From Lithobates sylvaticus (Eukaryota > Chordata > Amphibia > Anura > Ranidae): a stretch of 64,000 bases of DNA. A model generated the notes under the pieces. The model saw nothing but the letters and a program-made list of their open reading frames with translations. It did no database searches and was not told the DNA's origin. The translations under genes and the position numbers were made by a program. The DNA lies in the NCBI GenBank assembly GCA_028564925.1, contig CM053031.1:168922584-168986583 (forward strand). Reading direction: 5' to 3'. Shown one piece after another: positions 23,587-33,567 of the stretch (positions are counted from its first letter, which is position 1; every line of letters begins with the position of its first letter).

Positions 23587-23630
23587 GGCCACGTACATAC
23601 GGTCGAAATTCCGACCGTGTGTACACGGCA
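23587..23630. mobile_element. 44-bp Harbinger micro-MITE (two TIRs only)
   Basis: The 44-bp near-palindrome GGCCACGTACATACGG...CCGTGTGTACACGGCA is flanked by TAA on both sides (23584-23586 and 23631-23633). It consists of little more than two Harbinger-type terminal repeats back to back. It looks like an extreme deletion derivative still recognisable by its TSD. Confidence 0.7.
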
Positions 23631-24231
23631 TAACTTTTGCGGGAGGATGCCCCCATGCATCGGCATATATAAATGGTGCATGTATGCCCATCATTAGAAG
23701 TGGGTGGATGAAGGGAGGTATTCTAATGGTGGGCATACCCACCAATCAATCTCTTTTTTTCGTTCAGCCAAGAGGCTGCATGAAAAAAAAAAAGATTACA
23801 ATATATGTCCAGTATGTTGCTGGACTTTGAATGGTTATACCAGAATGATGCCTGCAGGTTTAGGTATCATCTTGGTATCATTCTTTTCAGCCAGTGATCG
23901 GCTTTCATGTAAAAGCAATTCTAGCGGGTAATTAGCCTCTAGACTGCTTTTACAAGCAGTGGGAGGGAATGTCCCCCCTCCCGGATATAAACCGCGCCAT
24001 TGGGAAATTGGGAAAGCATTTTATCACACCAATCTTGGTGTGGTCAGATGCTTTGAGGGCAGAGGAAAGATCTAGGGTCTAATAGACCCCAATTTTTTCA
24101 AAAAAAGAGTACCTGTCACTGCCTATTGCTATCATAGGGGATATTTACATTCCCTGAGATAACAATAAAAATAAAAACAAAGAAAAAAAATGGAAGGAAC
24201 AGTTTAAAAATAAAATAAAAAACCTAAAAAA

Positions 24232-24265
<34 letters not shown>

Positions 24266-25029
24266 CACCCCTGCCCCCCCTTCTCTTGCGCAAAGGCGTA
24301 CACAAGCGTTGGTCTGGCGTCATATGTAAACAGCAATTGCACCATGCATGTGAGGTATCACCGCGAAGGTCAGATCGAGGGCAGTAATTTTAGCAGTAGA
24401 CCTCCTCCGTGAATCTAATGTGGTATCATGTAAAGGCTTTTAAAGGCTTTTAAAAATGTATGTAGTTTGTCGCCACTGCGTGTTTGTGCGCAATTTTAAA
24501 GCATGTCGTGTTTGGTATCCATGTACTCGGCCTAAGATCATATTTTTTATTTCATCAAAAATTTGAGCAATATAGTGTGTTTTAGTGCATTAAAATAAAA
24601 AAAAGTGTATTTTTTTCCACAAAAAATGCGTTTGAAAAATCGCTGCGCAAATACTGTGTGGAAAAAAAAAATGCAACACCCACCATTTTAATCTGTAGGG
24701 CCTTTGCTTTAACATTATATATAGTGTTTGGGGGTTCAACGTAATTTTCTTGCAAAAAAAAAATATGTTTTCATGTAAACAAAAAGTGTCAGAAAGGGCT
24801 TTGTCTACAAGTGGTTAGAAGAGTGGGTGACGTGTGACATAGGCTTCTAAATGTTGTGCATAAAATGCCAGGACAGTTCAAACCCCCCCCAAATGACCCC
24901 ATTTTGGAAAGTAGACACCCCAAGCTATTTGATGAGAGCAATGTTGAGCCCATTAAATATTTTTTTTTTTGTCCCAAGAGATTGAATAATGAAAAAAAAA
25001 ATATATATATTTTTTTTTTACAAAAAGTT

Positions 25030-25785
25030 GTCACTAAATGATATATTGCTCAAACATGTCATGGGCATATGTGGAAATACACCCCAAAATACATTCTGTT
25101 GCTTCTCCTGAGTACGGGGATACCACATGTGTGGGACTTTTTGGGAGCCTAGCTGCATACGGAACCCCAAAAACCAATCACCGCCTTCAGGCTTTCTAAG
25201 GGTGTAATTTTTTTATTTCACTTCTCACTGCCAATCACAGTTTCGGAGGCCATGGAATGCCCAGATGGCATAAAACCCCCCAAAATGACCCCATTTTGGA
25301 AAGTAGACACCCCAAGCTATTTGCTGAGAGGTATGGTGAGTATTTTGCAGATCTCGCTTTTTGTCACAAAGTTTTGAAAATTGAAAAAAAGAAAAAAAAA
25401 TTTTTTTTTTCTTTACTTTCTTCATTTTCAAAAACAAATGAGAGCTGTAAAATACTCACCATGCCTCTCAACAAATAGCTTGGGGTGTCTACTTTCCAAA
25501 ATGGGGTCATTTGGGGGGGTTTTGTGCTATTTTGGCATTTTATGGCCTTCGAAACGGTGATAGGTAGTGAGGAGTGAAATCAAAAATTTGCACCCTTAGA
25601 AATCCTGAAGGCGGTGCTTGGGTTTCGGGGCCCCGTACGCGGCTAGGCTCCCAAAAAGTACCACACATGTGGTATCCCCATACTCAGGAGAAGCAGCAAA
25701 ATGTATTTTGGGGTGCAATTCCACATATAACTATGGCATGTGTGAGCAATATATCATTTAGTGACAACTTTTTGAAAAAAAAAAA
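25030..25785. repeat. Large palindrome (inverted repeat) inside the TTAA element
   Basis: The sequence around 25074-25330 (AATACACCCCAAAATACATT, GGGACTTTTTGGGAGCCTAG, GGAAAGTAGACACCCCAAGC) recurs inverted at about 25470-25730. The centre lies near 25440. Another copy of the GACACCCCAAGC block sits at about 24905, and inverted copies at 25485 and 25875. A - strand relative is at 49620-49886. Confidence 0.85.
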
Positions 25786-26390
25786 AATCTTTTTTATTTT
25801 TGTCTTTATTCAATCACTTGGGACTAAAAAAAAAAATATTCAATGGGCTCAACATGCCTCTCAGCAAATAGCTTGGGGTGTCTACTTTCCAAAATGGGGT
25901 CATTTGGGGGGGTTTTGTACTTCTCTGCCATTTTAGCACCTCAAGAAATGAAATAGGCAGTCATAAATTAAAAGCGGTGTAAATTCCAGAAAATGTACTC
26001 TAGTTTGTAGACGCTATAACTTTTGCGCAAACCAATAAATATACGCTTATTGGCATTTTTTTTACTAAAGACATGTGGCTGAATACATTTTGGCCCAAAT
26101 GTTTGACTAAAATTGAGTTTATTAGATTTTTTTTATAACAAAAAGTAGAAAATCTCTTTTTTTTTCAAAATTTTCGCTCTTTTTCCGTTTATATCGCAAA
26201 AAATAAAAATCACAGAGGCAATCAAATACCATCAAAAGAAAGCTCTATTTGTGGGAAGAAAAGGACGCAAATTTCGTTTGGTTACAAAATTGCATGACCG
26301 CGCAATTACCAGTTAAAGTAGTGCAGTGCGAAATTGAAAAAAGACCTCTGGTCCTTTGGCTGCCAAATGGTCCGGGGCTGAAGTGGTTAA

Positions 26391-27245
26391 ACCATCTTTT
26401 TGATTTACAAAGAATAAATACAGTTATTGATGTTTGAAATATTGGTATTTTCGTATGGTTTTGCTTTTAATTTTGCCTGTTTTATATGTTGTCCTACTGC
26501 ACATCTTTAATAGTGGCAAACTTGTTTTGCGTTTAGTAAATAAGCCCCTTTGTCAATGAACCACAACATGTTTTGGTCAAACTGGTAGTATTTAAAAAGA
26601 AGAAGCCACACATTGTTTAATTTGTGCAAACATTATTATTTTTTATTCTAGTGCACATCCAAACCTTTTTTATGTTATATTTTTTTTTTTTTTCTTTTTT
26701 CAACAAGATTTTTTTTTTTTTTTCTTTTTTCAACAAGATTTTTTTTTTTCTTTTTTATGTTATATTTTTTTAAATTTTTTTGGTCTTTTTCTCACAACAT
26801 ATTTTTTTTTTTTTTGTGATTGATTTTTTTAAACAAACATAAAAACATGTTTTAAAATGGTAAAAAATTTAGGCTTAGCATTAGAAAATATTTACACAAT
26901 GTAAAAGCCCAGAACTTACAAAGTTCAACAGGTAACCCATGAACAGTAGAAGCCAAATTTAGAATATGCACACTAATTTAACAGGAAAATGGGTAATGTC
27001 AACATGTGCTATGTTCCATCATGGGGAATCAATGGACGTGTTTTGTGTGTGAAACCCCTTCCCTCTCACCTACTAGCATTAGGGGTTGCAAACACAAAAT
27101 GCGTCCATTGAGATCCCCTGATGGCACATAGCACATGTTGACACACCGTGTGCATATTAAAAATTTGGCCTCTAAAATTTGTTAAACAGCGCATCAAAAG
27201 GGGAATGAAGGACATGATTGATGTTAAGAAATGGAAAAGGGGTCT
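26391..27245 (+). other. Harbinger spacer between transposase and Myb gene; contains an inverted repeat
   Basis: It begins with the displaced 3' UTR of the transposase (AATAAA at 26413-26418), then T-rich low-complexity DNA (26640-26830). An inverted repeat at about 26998-27141 has arms containing CATGTGCTATGT...CAATGGACG and its complement. The - strand Myb gene ends at 27246, so the two genes converge here. No ORF is supported. Confidence 0.6.
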
Positions 27246-29353
27246 TTAGATTCTCCCCAAAACATCAATCATGTCCTTCATTCCCTGCTGCATGGTGGCC
27301 ATCTCCTTCTGCATATTTTCCAGCTGCAGATTCCAGGCCATGATCTGCCCAATAAGCCTGTGGGCACTGTCTGTGGAAAATGGCTCCGCAGCTTGTCCTT
27401 CCACAAACAGATCAGCATCACCTAAAAGTTGGGTAGATAAAACACAAGAAAAAAACTGTCAAAAACATGCAGACCTTAATTTCTTAGCTCAATCTGTGTT
27501 CTGAGACACTCACTTGGTGGGGTGCAGATTTGATCCACTTCAACCACCTGTTCCGCCACATCCACGCGTGGGCTTGGGCTAACTGCCCAATTAGTCTGGT
27601 GAGGCCGGGAGGTCCTCGTAGGTTCGGACTGACGTCTGAGTCTTTTGCCCCCTATGGTAATGGAACACAAAAAGGTACACTTTTAATCACACTGATATTT
27701 GAGTGCCAAAATAGGATTATTAAACATTGTTTAAAAGTGTTGTCCAATTATTAGCAGTTTGTTAGAAGATCCTACTTGAAGACAGAATTGAAATGTCTAT
27801 CTAATGAAACTCCAATACTTAAACCGCCCTTCAACCCTAAATTTGAACTTCCGCTCATTGGATCCCTGCACCCCTGTGGTGTCTTATTTGGAACCTTTTA
27901 GGGGTGAGGGGTTGCAGATACCTGTGTAAGGCAGGTATTTGCACACACATCCGGCCATAGACTCCCACAGAAGTATACGCCACATCCCGTCCCACCGTGC
28001 TGTCTGCTGGGACACACAGGGGTCCCCGAGCTCGCGCGGACCAGTCCTATTGCATTGCGCAACTGGCGCATGCCCAATAGTGACCCGGGAAGTGAAGCCG
28101 CAAACATTAATTTCATGATTGCAAGATCAGAGATTGTAGCTGCACCATCCAAGGGACAGGTGAGTGTACTTCTTTGAAAAGTCACCACCTACAGTATTTG
28201 TAGATGATGAGCATTTTTCGGGAATTGTGAGCATGACACCCTGCTTAACATATTTATCCCCACCCCCCAAAACAGCTTCTGGAGTCCCTGTGTAAGTTAC
28301 CCCTAAAACCCTTACTACAGCAGTAATTGTATAGATAGTGACAATAATAAACAACCTTACAACTCCAACAACCCAAAGCCAGGTAAACTCAATAAACGTT
28401 ATGAAGACAAACTGAACTTTCATCAAATCTGCGCAAGTTTCACGTACGAATGCTAATAACATCTGCGCAAGTTTCACGTACGAGTGCTAATAACATCTGC
28501 GCAAGTTTCACGTACGAATGCTAATAAAATCTGCGCAAGTTTCACGTACGAGTGCTAACATCTGCGCAAGTTTCACGTACGAGTGCTAATAACATCTGCG
28601 CAAGTTTCACGTACGAATGCTAATAAAATCTGCGCAAGTTTCACGTACGAATGCTAATAAAATCTGCGCAAGTTTCACGTACGAGTGCTAATAACATCTG
28701 CGCAAGTTTCACGTACGAGTGCTAATAACATCTGCGCAAGTTTCACGTACGAATGCTAATAACATCTGCGCAAGTTTCACGTACGAGTGCTAATAACATC
28801 TGCGCAAGTTTCACGTACGAATGCTAATAAAATCTGCGCAAGTTTCACGTACGAGTGCTAATAACATCTGCGCAAGTTTCACGTACGAGTGCTAATAACA
28901 TCTGCGCAAGTTTCACGTACGAATGCTAATAAAATCTGCGCAAGTTTCACGTACGAATGCTAATAAAATCTGCGCAAGATTAGACATATCAAGTATAACC
29001 ATAGTAGCGCACGTGCTTGACTTACTTTTTTTGATGGCTTTTCGAATTCTCCTGTACTGATCGTGCTCCCTGGATTTGATGTCGGACCATCGCTTGCGCA
29101 GTTGATCCTTGCCCCTTCGTACGCCGAATTTCTGCTCCAGGGTGCTGACGATTGTAGTGAGAATCTTGTCCTTGCGCAAGTTGGGTCGAGGGTAGGGGCC
29201 ATTTTCCCCGTCGTAATCTTCCCTTTGTAGGATGTCCACCATCTCCACCATCTCTTCAAAGGCCATATTGGTGGCCTTATATCTGCTGCTGGATGCAGAT
29301 GTGTTCGCTTCTTGGCTTTCCTCCGCGCTACTGGCTGAGAATGTGTCCGCCAT
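27246..29353 (-). CDS. Harbinger Myb/SANT (trihelix-like) DNA-binding protein (3 exons, 213 aa)
   Basis: PIF/Harbinger elements usually carry such a partner, which binds the transposon ends and helps import transposase into the nucleus. Exons on the - strand are 29353-29026, 27651-27514 and 27421-27246, with splice sites AAA|GTAAGTC, CCATAG|GGGG, CAA|GTGAGTG and TTTTAG|GTGATG. The phases agree and the total is 642 nt including the stop. The N-terminal Myb-like domain covers about residues 30-109 (AFEEMVEMVDILQREDY...QLRKRWSDIKSREHDQYRRI), followed by a basic linker RGKRLRRQ. A C-terminal coiled-coil-like helix closes the protein (LIGQIMAWNLQLENMQKEM...MKDMIDVLGRI). The start MADTFSASS at 29353 could instead be MKMADT at 29359. 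Intron 1 contains a 34-bp repeat array. The gene is divergent from the MADF gene. No breaks are seen. Confidence 0.85.
28434..28979. repeat. 34-bp minisatellite in intron 1 of the Myb gene, about 16 copies
   Basis: Unit: TCTGCGCAAGTTTCACGTAC followed by GARTGCTAATAAMA, mostly 34 bp, with one copy about 5 bp shorter. Variants differ at two sites (A/G after CGTACGA, and AAAAT versus AACAT). The last unit flows into the sequence just downstream of the exon 1 donor, suggesting the array grew from the intron's own start. Units abut directly with no unique spacers. Confidence 0.92.
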
Positions 29354-29538
29354 CTTCATTAATTTATTCACCCACAATGCAACGAGGGGAAGCGGGGCGG
29401 GGAATACTCGTCAGGAGGAACGTCATGGGCGGGCGACGCGGAGGACGCAGGCGGACTTCCACGCGTGCGCAGTGTATATAAGGCTTTTTGAGGGCCCCAC
29501 GTGTTCCCGAACGGAAGTAGCGAGCGCTCTGTACGAAG
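29354..29538. promoter_or_regulatory. Shared divergent promoter of the Harbinger Myb and MADF genes
   Basis: The Myb start codon (29353, - strand) and the MADF start codon (29892, + strand) are 538 bp apart, head to head. The interval 29380-29540 is GC-rich with several CGCG-type motifs. A + strand TATA box (TATATAAG, 29475-29482) is followed by a probable 5' UTR exon ending at donor GAAG|GTAAGTG (29539). No equally clear TATA box is seen for the - direction. Confidence 0.65.
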
Positions 29539-29599
29539 GTAAGTGTTTTCTAGGATGCATTACTGTGGTTTATTGGGTTTTGGGCCTGCATTTTTTAAG

Positions 29600-29795
29600 G
29601 ATATGTGTGTGTTGCTGCCTGTGTGTAGGGGTTGCTGCCTGTGTGGATGTGTTGCTGCCTGTGTGTAGGGGTTGCTGCCTGTGTGGATGTGTTGCTGCCT
29701 GTGTGTAGGGGTTGCTGCCTGTGTGGGTGTGTTGCTGCCTGTGTGTAGGGGTTGCTGCCTGTGTGGATGTGTTGCTGCCTGTGTGTGGGTGTGTT
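29600..29795 (+). repeat. Tandem repeat GTTGCTGCCTGTGTGNRGGG, about 20 bp, in the MADF 5' UTR intron
   Basis: About ten alternating units of GTTGCTGCCTGTGTGTAGGG and GTTGCTGCCTGTGTGGATGT lie inside the intron 29539-29883. It is the third tandem array found in an intron of this transposon. Confidence 0.88.
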
Positions 29796-29891
29796 GTGTA
29801 ATGTTTGGTTAGAAAAACTGGATGTGCGTTTTTAGTAACATTTGTGTTTTTGGTCTTTTGTATTGCCATTACTAACAAAACAGAAACAAAC

Positions 29892-31291
29892 ATGTCAGCA
29901 GCCCAGTATAATCCATTCAAGGACCAGCAGTTCATGTCAGAATTCATTGCGCTCTACAGAAAAAATACCAACCTGTGGCAGCTCAAGAATCCTTTATATG
30001 GCAATAGGGATGTCCGGAAGGCAACACTGGGGCCACTTGTGGATTTTGTGAAGACTCAAGTCCCCAACGCAGACACCAAGTTTGTTGAAGCCAGAATTTC
30101 AAGTTTAAGGCACATGTACAAGCGGGAGCGCAAGAAGATTGAGGAATCAGTCAGATCAGGAGCAGCAGCAGAGAATGTTTATGTACCCAAGCTGTGGTAC
30201 TACAACCAACTGGCTTTTATAGGTGACCAGATGGAACCCAGGCAATCACTGTCCACTCTTCCCTCCACCCTTCCCTCCACTCTTCCCTCCACTCTTCCCT
30301 CCACCCCAGCTGAGGCTTCCACGGAAGGAGAAGACCCCTCCACCTTGGAGCAGGCTGATGCGCCCAGCTGGAGCCAGGTATATATTTAGTATCCCAAATT
30401 GTGATTGTGTGAATATTAATGCTGTAAACGTTAAAATGTGAAACAATTAACACCCTGAACTCTGAATTGTGAAAAAAGCTGCCAAAAATTGCGCAAACTT
30501 CGAAAAAGTGTGGGTGCAACATATCGATACATATATAGTGTATACATACATCCAGTAGTGGCAAAAAATGCCTTATACAACATTGGTGATCTGCTTGGAA
30601 AATGCAGGGGTCCAAATGATAGCCTTTTGGATCTTTTTTAACAATTATCTGCTCCTTCATAAGTTTACAATTGGATGATTGAGGAGGCCATAAACCAAAA
30701 ACCAGGTGTTTGATTTTTGTTTTTATTTGCACACAGGATGAGCTGACCCAGGATGATGCCGGGACAAGTGGTATGGAGGAGGAGGAGGACATGACCAGCG
30801 AGAGCCAGGAGGTGGCTGGGCCCAGCACGAGCCAGAGTGACAGCCAGACTGTCTTAAGAAGTGTACCTCCACCCCTGCCCTTACCCCCAAGAAGGCCCAG
30901 GAGGATGACCATTGTTGAGGAGGAATCACTCCAACTTATTAGGAAGGCGAGTGCGATTCTCGACAAACCCCCCATTCCAGAAGAGGCCTATGCCACCTAC
31001 TTGGCCAGCAGGTTGCTGGAAATGGAGAAGGGCCAACGGCACCTGTGTGAGGGCCTCATATTTGAGGCTATTAAGGGGGGTTTGAGGGGTCAATTACGAG
31101 AATCAACCCGCCTGACCCATGAAGGCCCGACACCAACTTCTCCACCTCCTCCTCCTCCTCCTCCTCGTCTTCCTTCTTCTCCTCCTCCTCCTCCTCCTCC
31201 TCCTCCTACCACAAGTCAGCCTCCAAGGAAGCGTGCAGGGAAGACTGCAGGGAAGAGTGCAGGGCAGCGTGGTGGGAAGAGTCGGAAGTGA
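29892..31291 (+). CDS. Harbinger-encoded MADF-domain protein (2 coding exons, 346 aa)
   Basis: MADF domains are Myb-related DNA-binding folds; PIF-linked MADF genes are known from insects. Coding exon 1 is 29892-30377 (162 codons) and exon 2 is 30737-31291 (184 codons plus stop), joined in phase 0 (CCAG|GTATAT ... CACACAG|GATGAG). An upstream non-coding exon is inferred (donor 29539, branch point TACTAAC about 29870, acceptor CAG at 29881-29883). The MADF domain spans about residues 12-100 (FMSEFIALYRKNTNLWQLKN, VDFVKTQVPNADTKFVEARI, LRHMYKRERKKIEESV). A TLPS-repeat segment and an acidic linker follow. Exon 2 holds a helical block (EEESLQLIRKASAILDKP...LLEMEKGQRHLCEGLIFEAI), a Pro run from a CCT microsatellite, and a basic tail PPRKRAGKTAGKSAGQRGGK, probably nuclear-localising. 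AATAAA is at about 31559. The frames are open throughout. Confidence 0.85.
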
Positions 31292-31839
31292 TTGCCTGGC
31301 TTCAGTCTGGTCTCACAGAAGACACAGGCTGTTGTAGTGCCACAGCTTGGGGACATAGATGTCATCTGCTGCTGTTCCTGGTCTGTCTGATTCCTGTTCA
31401 ATCTTCTTGTGCTCCCTATATTGGATGAAATGTGCCCAAGCTTAATTTTTGGCTTCACAAACTTGATGTCTGCCGTTGGGGCAAAAAGTCTTCTCAAAAT
31501 CGCAAAGTGGCTCCAGTGTTGCCTTCCTATTTTGTTTTGCCTTGTTTGTTTAAACCAGAATAAATGGTATTTTTATTTTCTGAAAATAATGATATACGTG
31601 CTTGTTATTCAAAAACATAGTTTCTTTAGGAGTAGGCAGGTACATGTCTAAACATTCATTTGACAATACAAGTGTAAAGTGCAACTTCAATGGAACTGCA
31701 AGTGCAGTCGCTGGAAAGGTGAGGGTTAAGATCTGAATTAAGGGCAAGCTCTGCTGACTCCACAATTGTATCATGTGTAATAACAAATCCTTTTGATAAC
31801 CAACAAATAATAAAATATATCTAAATAGAGATATATGTA

Positions 31840-31845
31840 CATATA

Positions 31846-31896
<51 letters not shown>

Positions 31897-32013
31897 GTAC
31901 ACGTATATATATCTATACATCTATATATATAAATATATATATATATGTATATATAGATATATCTTTTTTTGGGTTTATTGAGAAATATCGATATAGTTTT
32001 CATTTGGTGATTT

Positions 32014-32074
<61 letters not shown>

Positions 32075-32079
32075 TAAAG

Positions 32080-32149
<70 letters not shown>

Positions 32150-32152
32150 AAT
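31840..32152. repeat. AT-rich microsatellite block, mainly (AT)n
   Basis: Long (AT)n runs at about 31848-31890, 32018-32060 and 32083-32144 are separated by TATAC, TCTATA and GAGAGAG stretches. The block lies between the MADF gene and the right terminus of the Harbinger. Open frames here are translations of the repeat. Confidence 0.95.
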
Positions 32153-32414
32153 ATATAACTTCACTAAAGAATGCTGAAGAAAAAACGTTCGGGAGTACTC
32201 GGCGTGAATATACAAGCAGCAAGGCAAAATCATTCTTCAAGTACGATAACATACAAATCCCGCTGTCAGAAGAAAAAAAAAAAAAAAAATCAGTAGCGTG
32301 ACGATTGTGCGACCTTCAAAACGAAGGCTAGTTTTACCAGACCGAGCGGGTCCGTGACATACTAGCTACTGAGCATGCGTCCTTTTGGTACGCCGGACCA
32401 TACTACACACGTCC

Positions 32415-32590
32415 GGATTATCCGCTGGACTGCCAAGTCCAGCGGATAATTTGAAAACAAAACTTGAAACTTTAGTCCGCCGTACTTTGGCCAAAAAAAG
32501 TCCGCCGGCGCCCACACACGAGGGGATTATCCGCTGGACTTCGGTCCAGCGGATAATCCCGCGGGATAGTCCCTTCGTGTGTACGCGGCA
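32415..32590 (-). promoter_or_regulatory. Harbinger right end: two subterminal palindromes plus TIR
   Basis: Palindromes at 32415-32450 and 32524-32559 pair ATTATCCGCTGGACT with AGTCCAGCGGATAAT-type sequence. They repeat the left-end AGTCCAGCGGA motif. The TIR ends at 32590, reading CCCTTCGTGTGTACGCGGCA, and is followed by TAA. The left end has one palindrome and the right end two, so the ends are asymmetric. Confidence 0.75.
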
Positions 32591-33567
32591 TAAGAACCAC
32601 TAACTATGCCCCTGAGAGATAATTCTACTTCTCTTCCTCTTCTTTCCTTATGCATTATTATAGAAGGTCTGATATATATGTCTACTTCCATACATCAATC
32701 CCCTCTTCCTCCCCCCCTTCCTTGTCATATTCCTTATGATCCTCCGTTTATGTAAAGTTTTCTTTGAAACATTATCCCATGTTTACAGCATGATCCCGTT
32801 AGGGGTAAACAGGGAATTATCAATCTTCCTATCTTGTTATTTTTTCTCGTTTTCTAGGAGCCTATCCACTTGTATAGATATTTAAGCTACCATTATTTTG
32901 TGATAATAACATTATATGGAAATTTATTAGTTCTGAAACTGATCCAGTTATCCTAGAGATGCAGTATCTAGAATATGTAACTGTATAATTTTTCCTTTGT
33001 TATTTATGTTTTGAAAAACTAATAAAAATCTTGAAAGTTAAAAAACAACCATGATTTATTTAGGCTGAACCCACTCTAAAATGGATCCCACGATAAGAGA
33101 AAAAATAAAGTAAATGCTATTTTCCAACAATACTCATTTTAAATGCAACATTTTCTTTTAAATAAATGCATTAATCTGTTACTTAAGACTAGGGATGAGC
33201 TTCGTGTTCGAGTCGAACCCACGTTCGACTTGAACATCGTCTGTTTGCCCGTTCGGCAAATCCCGAACATTATGGGCCGTTTGCGCAAAATTCGAGTGGC
33301 GTGTCACGGCCCATAATTCACTGCGACATCGCAGTGCATTGCTGGCTGATGATTGGCCAAGCATGCACTATGACCCGCATGCTTGGGAAATCACAGCGCC
33401 ATCTGTCTAGCGAGCCGTAATTGGCCAAAGCCAGGGTGGCTCAGGGTGACTCAGGGGGTTTAGTACATGCCCCACACTATATAAGGCCGCCTGCGCGGCG
33501 GCCTTGTGTAGTGTGTTGCGGAGGTGGAGAGAGATACACAGAGAGACAATGTGATTTCATTTCATTT

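Larger units (their letters stand above)
21308..26386. mobile_element. TTAA-flanked non-autonomous element (piggyBac- or Kolobok-like), 5.1 kb
   Basis: It is flanked by TTAA at 21304-21307 and 26387-26390. The left end reads CCACTTCCCGACCGCC and the right end GGGGCTGAAGTGG, giving short inverted CCACTTC/GAAGTGG termini. The same terminal pattern recurs at 41924-42963, 44430-45173, 45345-46500 and, truncated, at 49177-49886, so this is a family. No transposase ORF is recognisable; long open frames here are in simple or duplicated sequence. Internal features are a tandem duplication, a large palindrome, a micro-MITE and many A/T runs. TTAA duplication is shared by the piggyBac and Kolobok superfamilies, and I cannot choose between them. 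Confidence 0.8.
17945..32590 (+). mobile_element. PIF/Harbinger DNA transposon with three genes, 14.6 kb (9.6 kb without the nested element)
   Basis: Both ends carry the same terminal inverted repeat of about 22 bp, beginning TGCCGCGTACACACGAAGGG. Both are flanked by TAA (17942-17944 and 32591-32593), the 3-bp TWA duplication typical of PIF/Harbinger. Inside are a DDE transposase (+), a Myb/SANT-like protein (-) and a MADF protein (+), all spliced and all apparently open. A 5.1-kb TTAA-flanked element (21308-26386) is nested at the transposase stop codon. Long palindromes of the motif AGTCCAGCGGA lie just inside both ends. Outside the genes are tandem arrays and an AT-rich block. The termini also match two short MITEs in this window, which this element or its kin could have moved. 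The insertion splits an L1. Confidence 0.92.
12599..33041 (+). mobile_element. L1/Tx1-group LINE, full length, split by a Harbinger transposon
   Basis: The element has a 16-bp target-site duplication, AAAACAACCATGATTT, at 12583-12598 and 33042-33057. It starts with GGGGCGTGGCCTGCGGAGG and ends in an A-rich tail after ATAAAAATCTTGAAAG. Removing the Harbinger insertion (17945-32590 plus one TAA) leaves about 5.8 kb: 5' UTR, ORF1, ORF2 and a 3' UTR of about 440 bp (32604-33041). The ORF2 stop codon lies beyond the insertion, at 32601-32603, a few codons after its frame is interrupted. ORF1 has one frame change and ORF2 several, so this copy is inactive. It is older than everything nested in it. 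Confidence 0.92.

Noticed and set aside
28434-28979. Regular 34-bp direct repeats resembling a CRISPR array
   Set aside because: Units abut with no unique spacers, variants are shared among units, and it lies in a transposon intron in a vertebrate genome. It is a minisatellite.
29570-29947. 125-aa frame with THTGSN repeats on the - strand
   Set aside because: Reads the 20-bp tandem array in the MADF 5' intron; it is not a gene.
30217-30975. 252-aa frame on the - strand
   Set aside because: It lies antisense to the MADF gene and its intron, with no domain. The + strand exons have splice sites and a domain.
31821-32252. Frames of up to 143 aa rich in Ile/Tyr
   Set aside because: Translation of (AT)n microsatellite.
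17945-32590. Possibility that the two ends at 17945 and 32590 belong to two separate elements
   Set aside because: The termini are mutual inverted repeats with the same TAA, the subterminal motif is shared, and removing the interval restores the L1 ORF2 frame and its stop.
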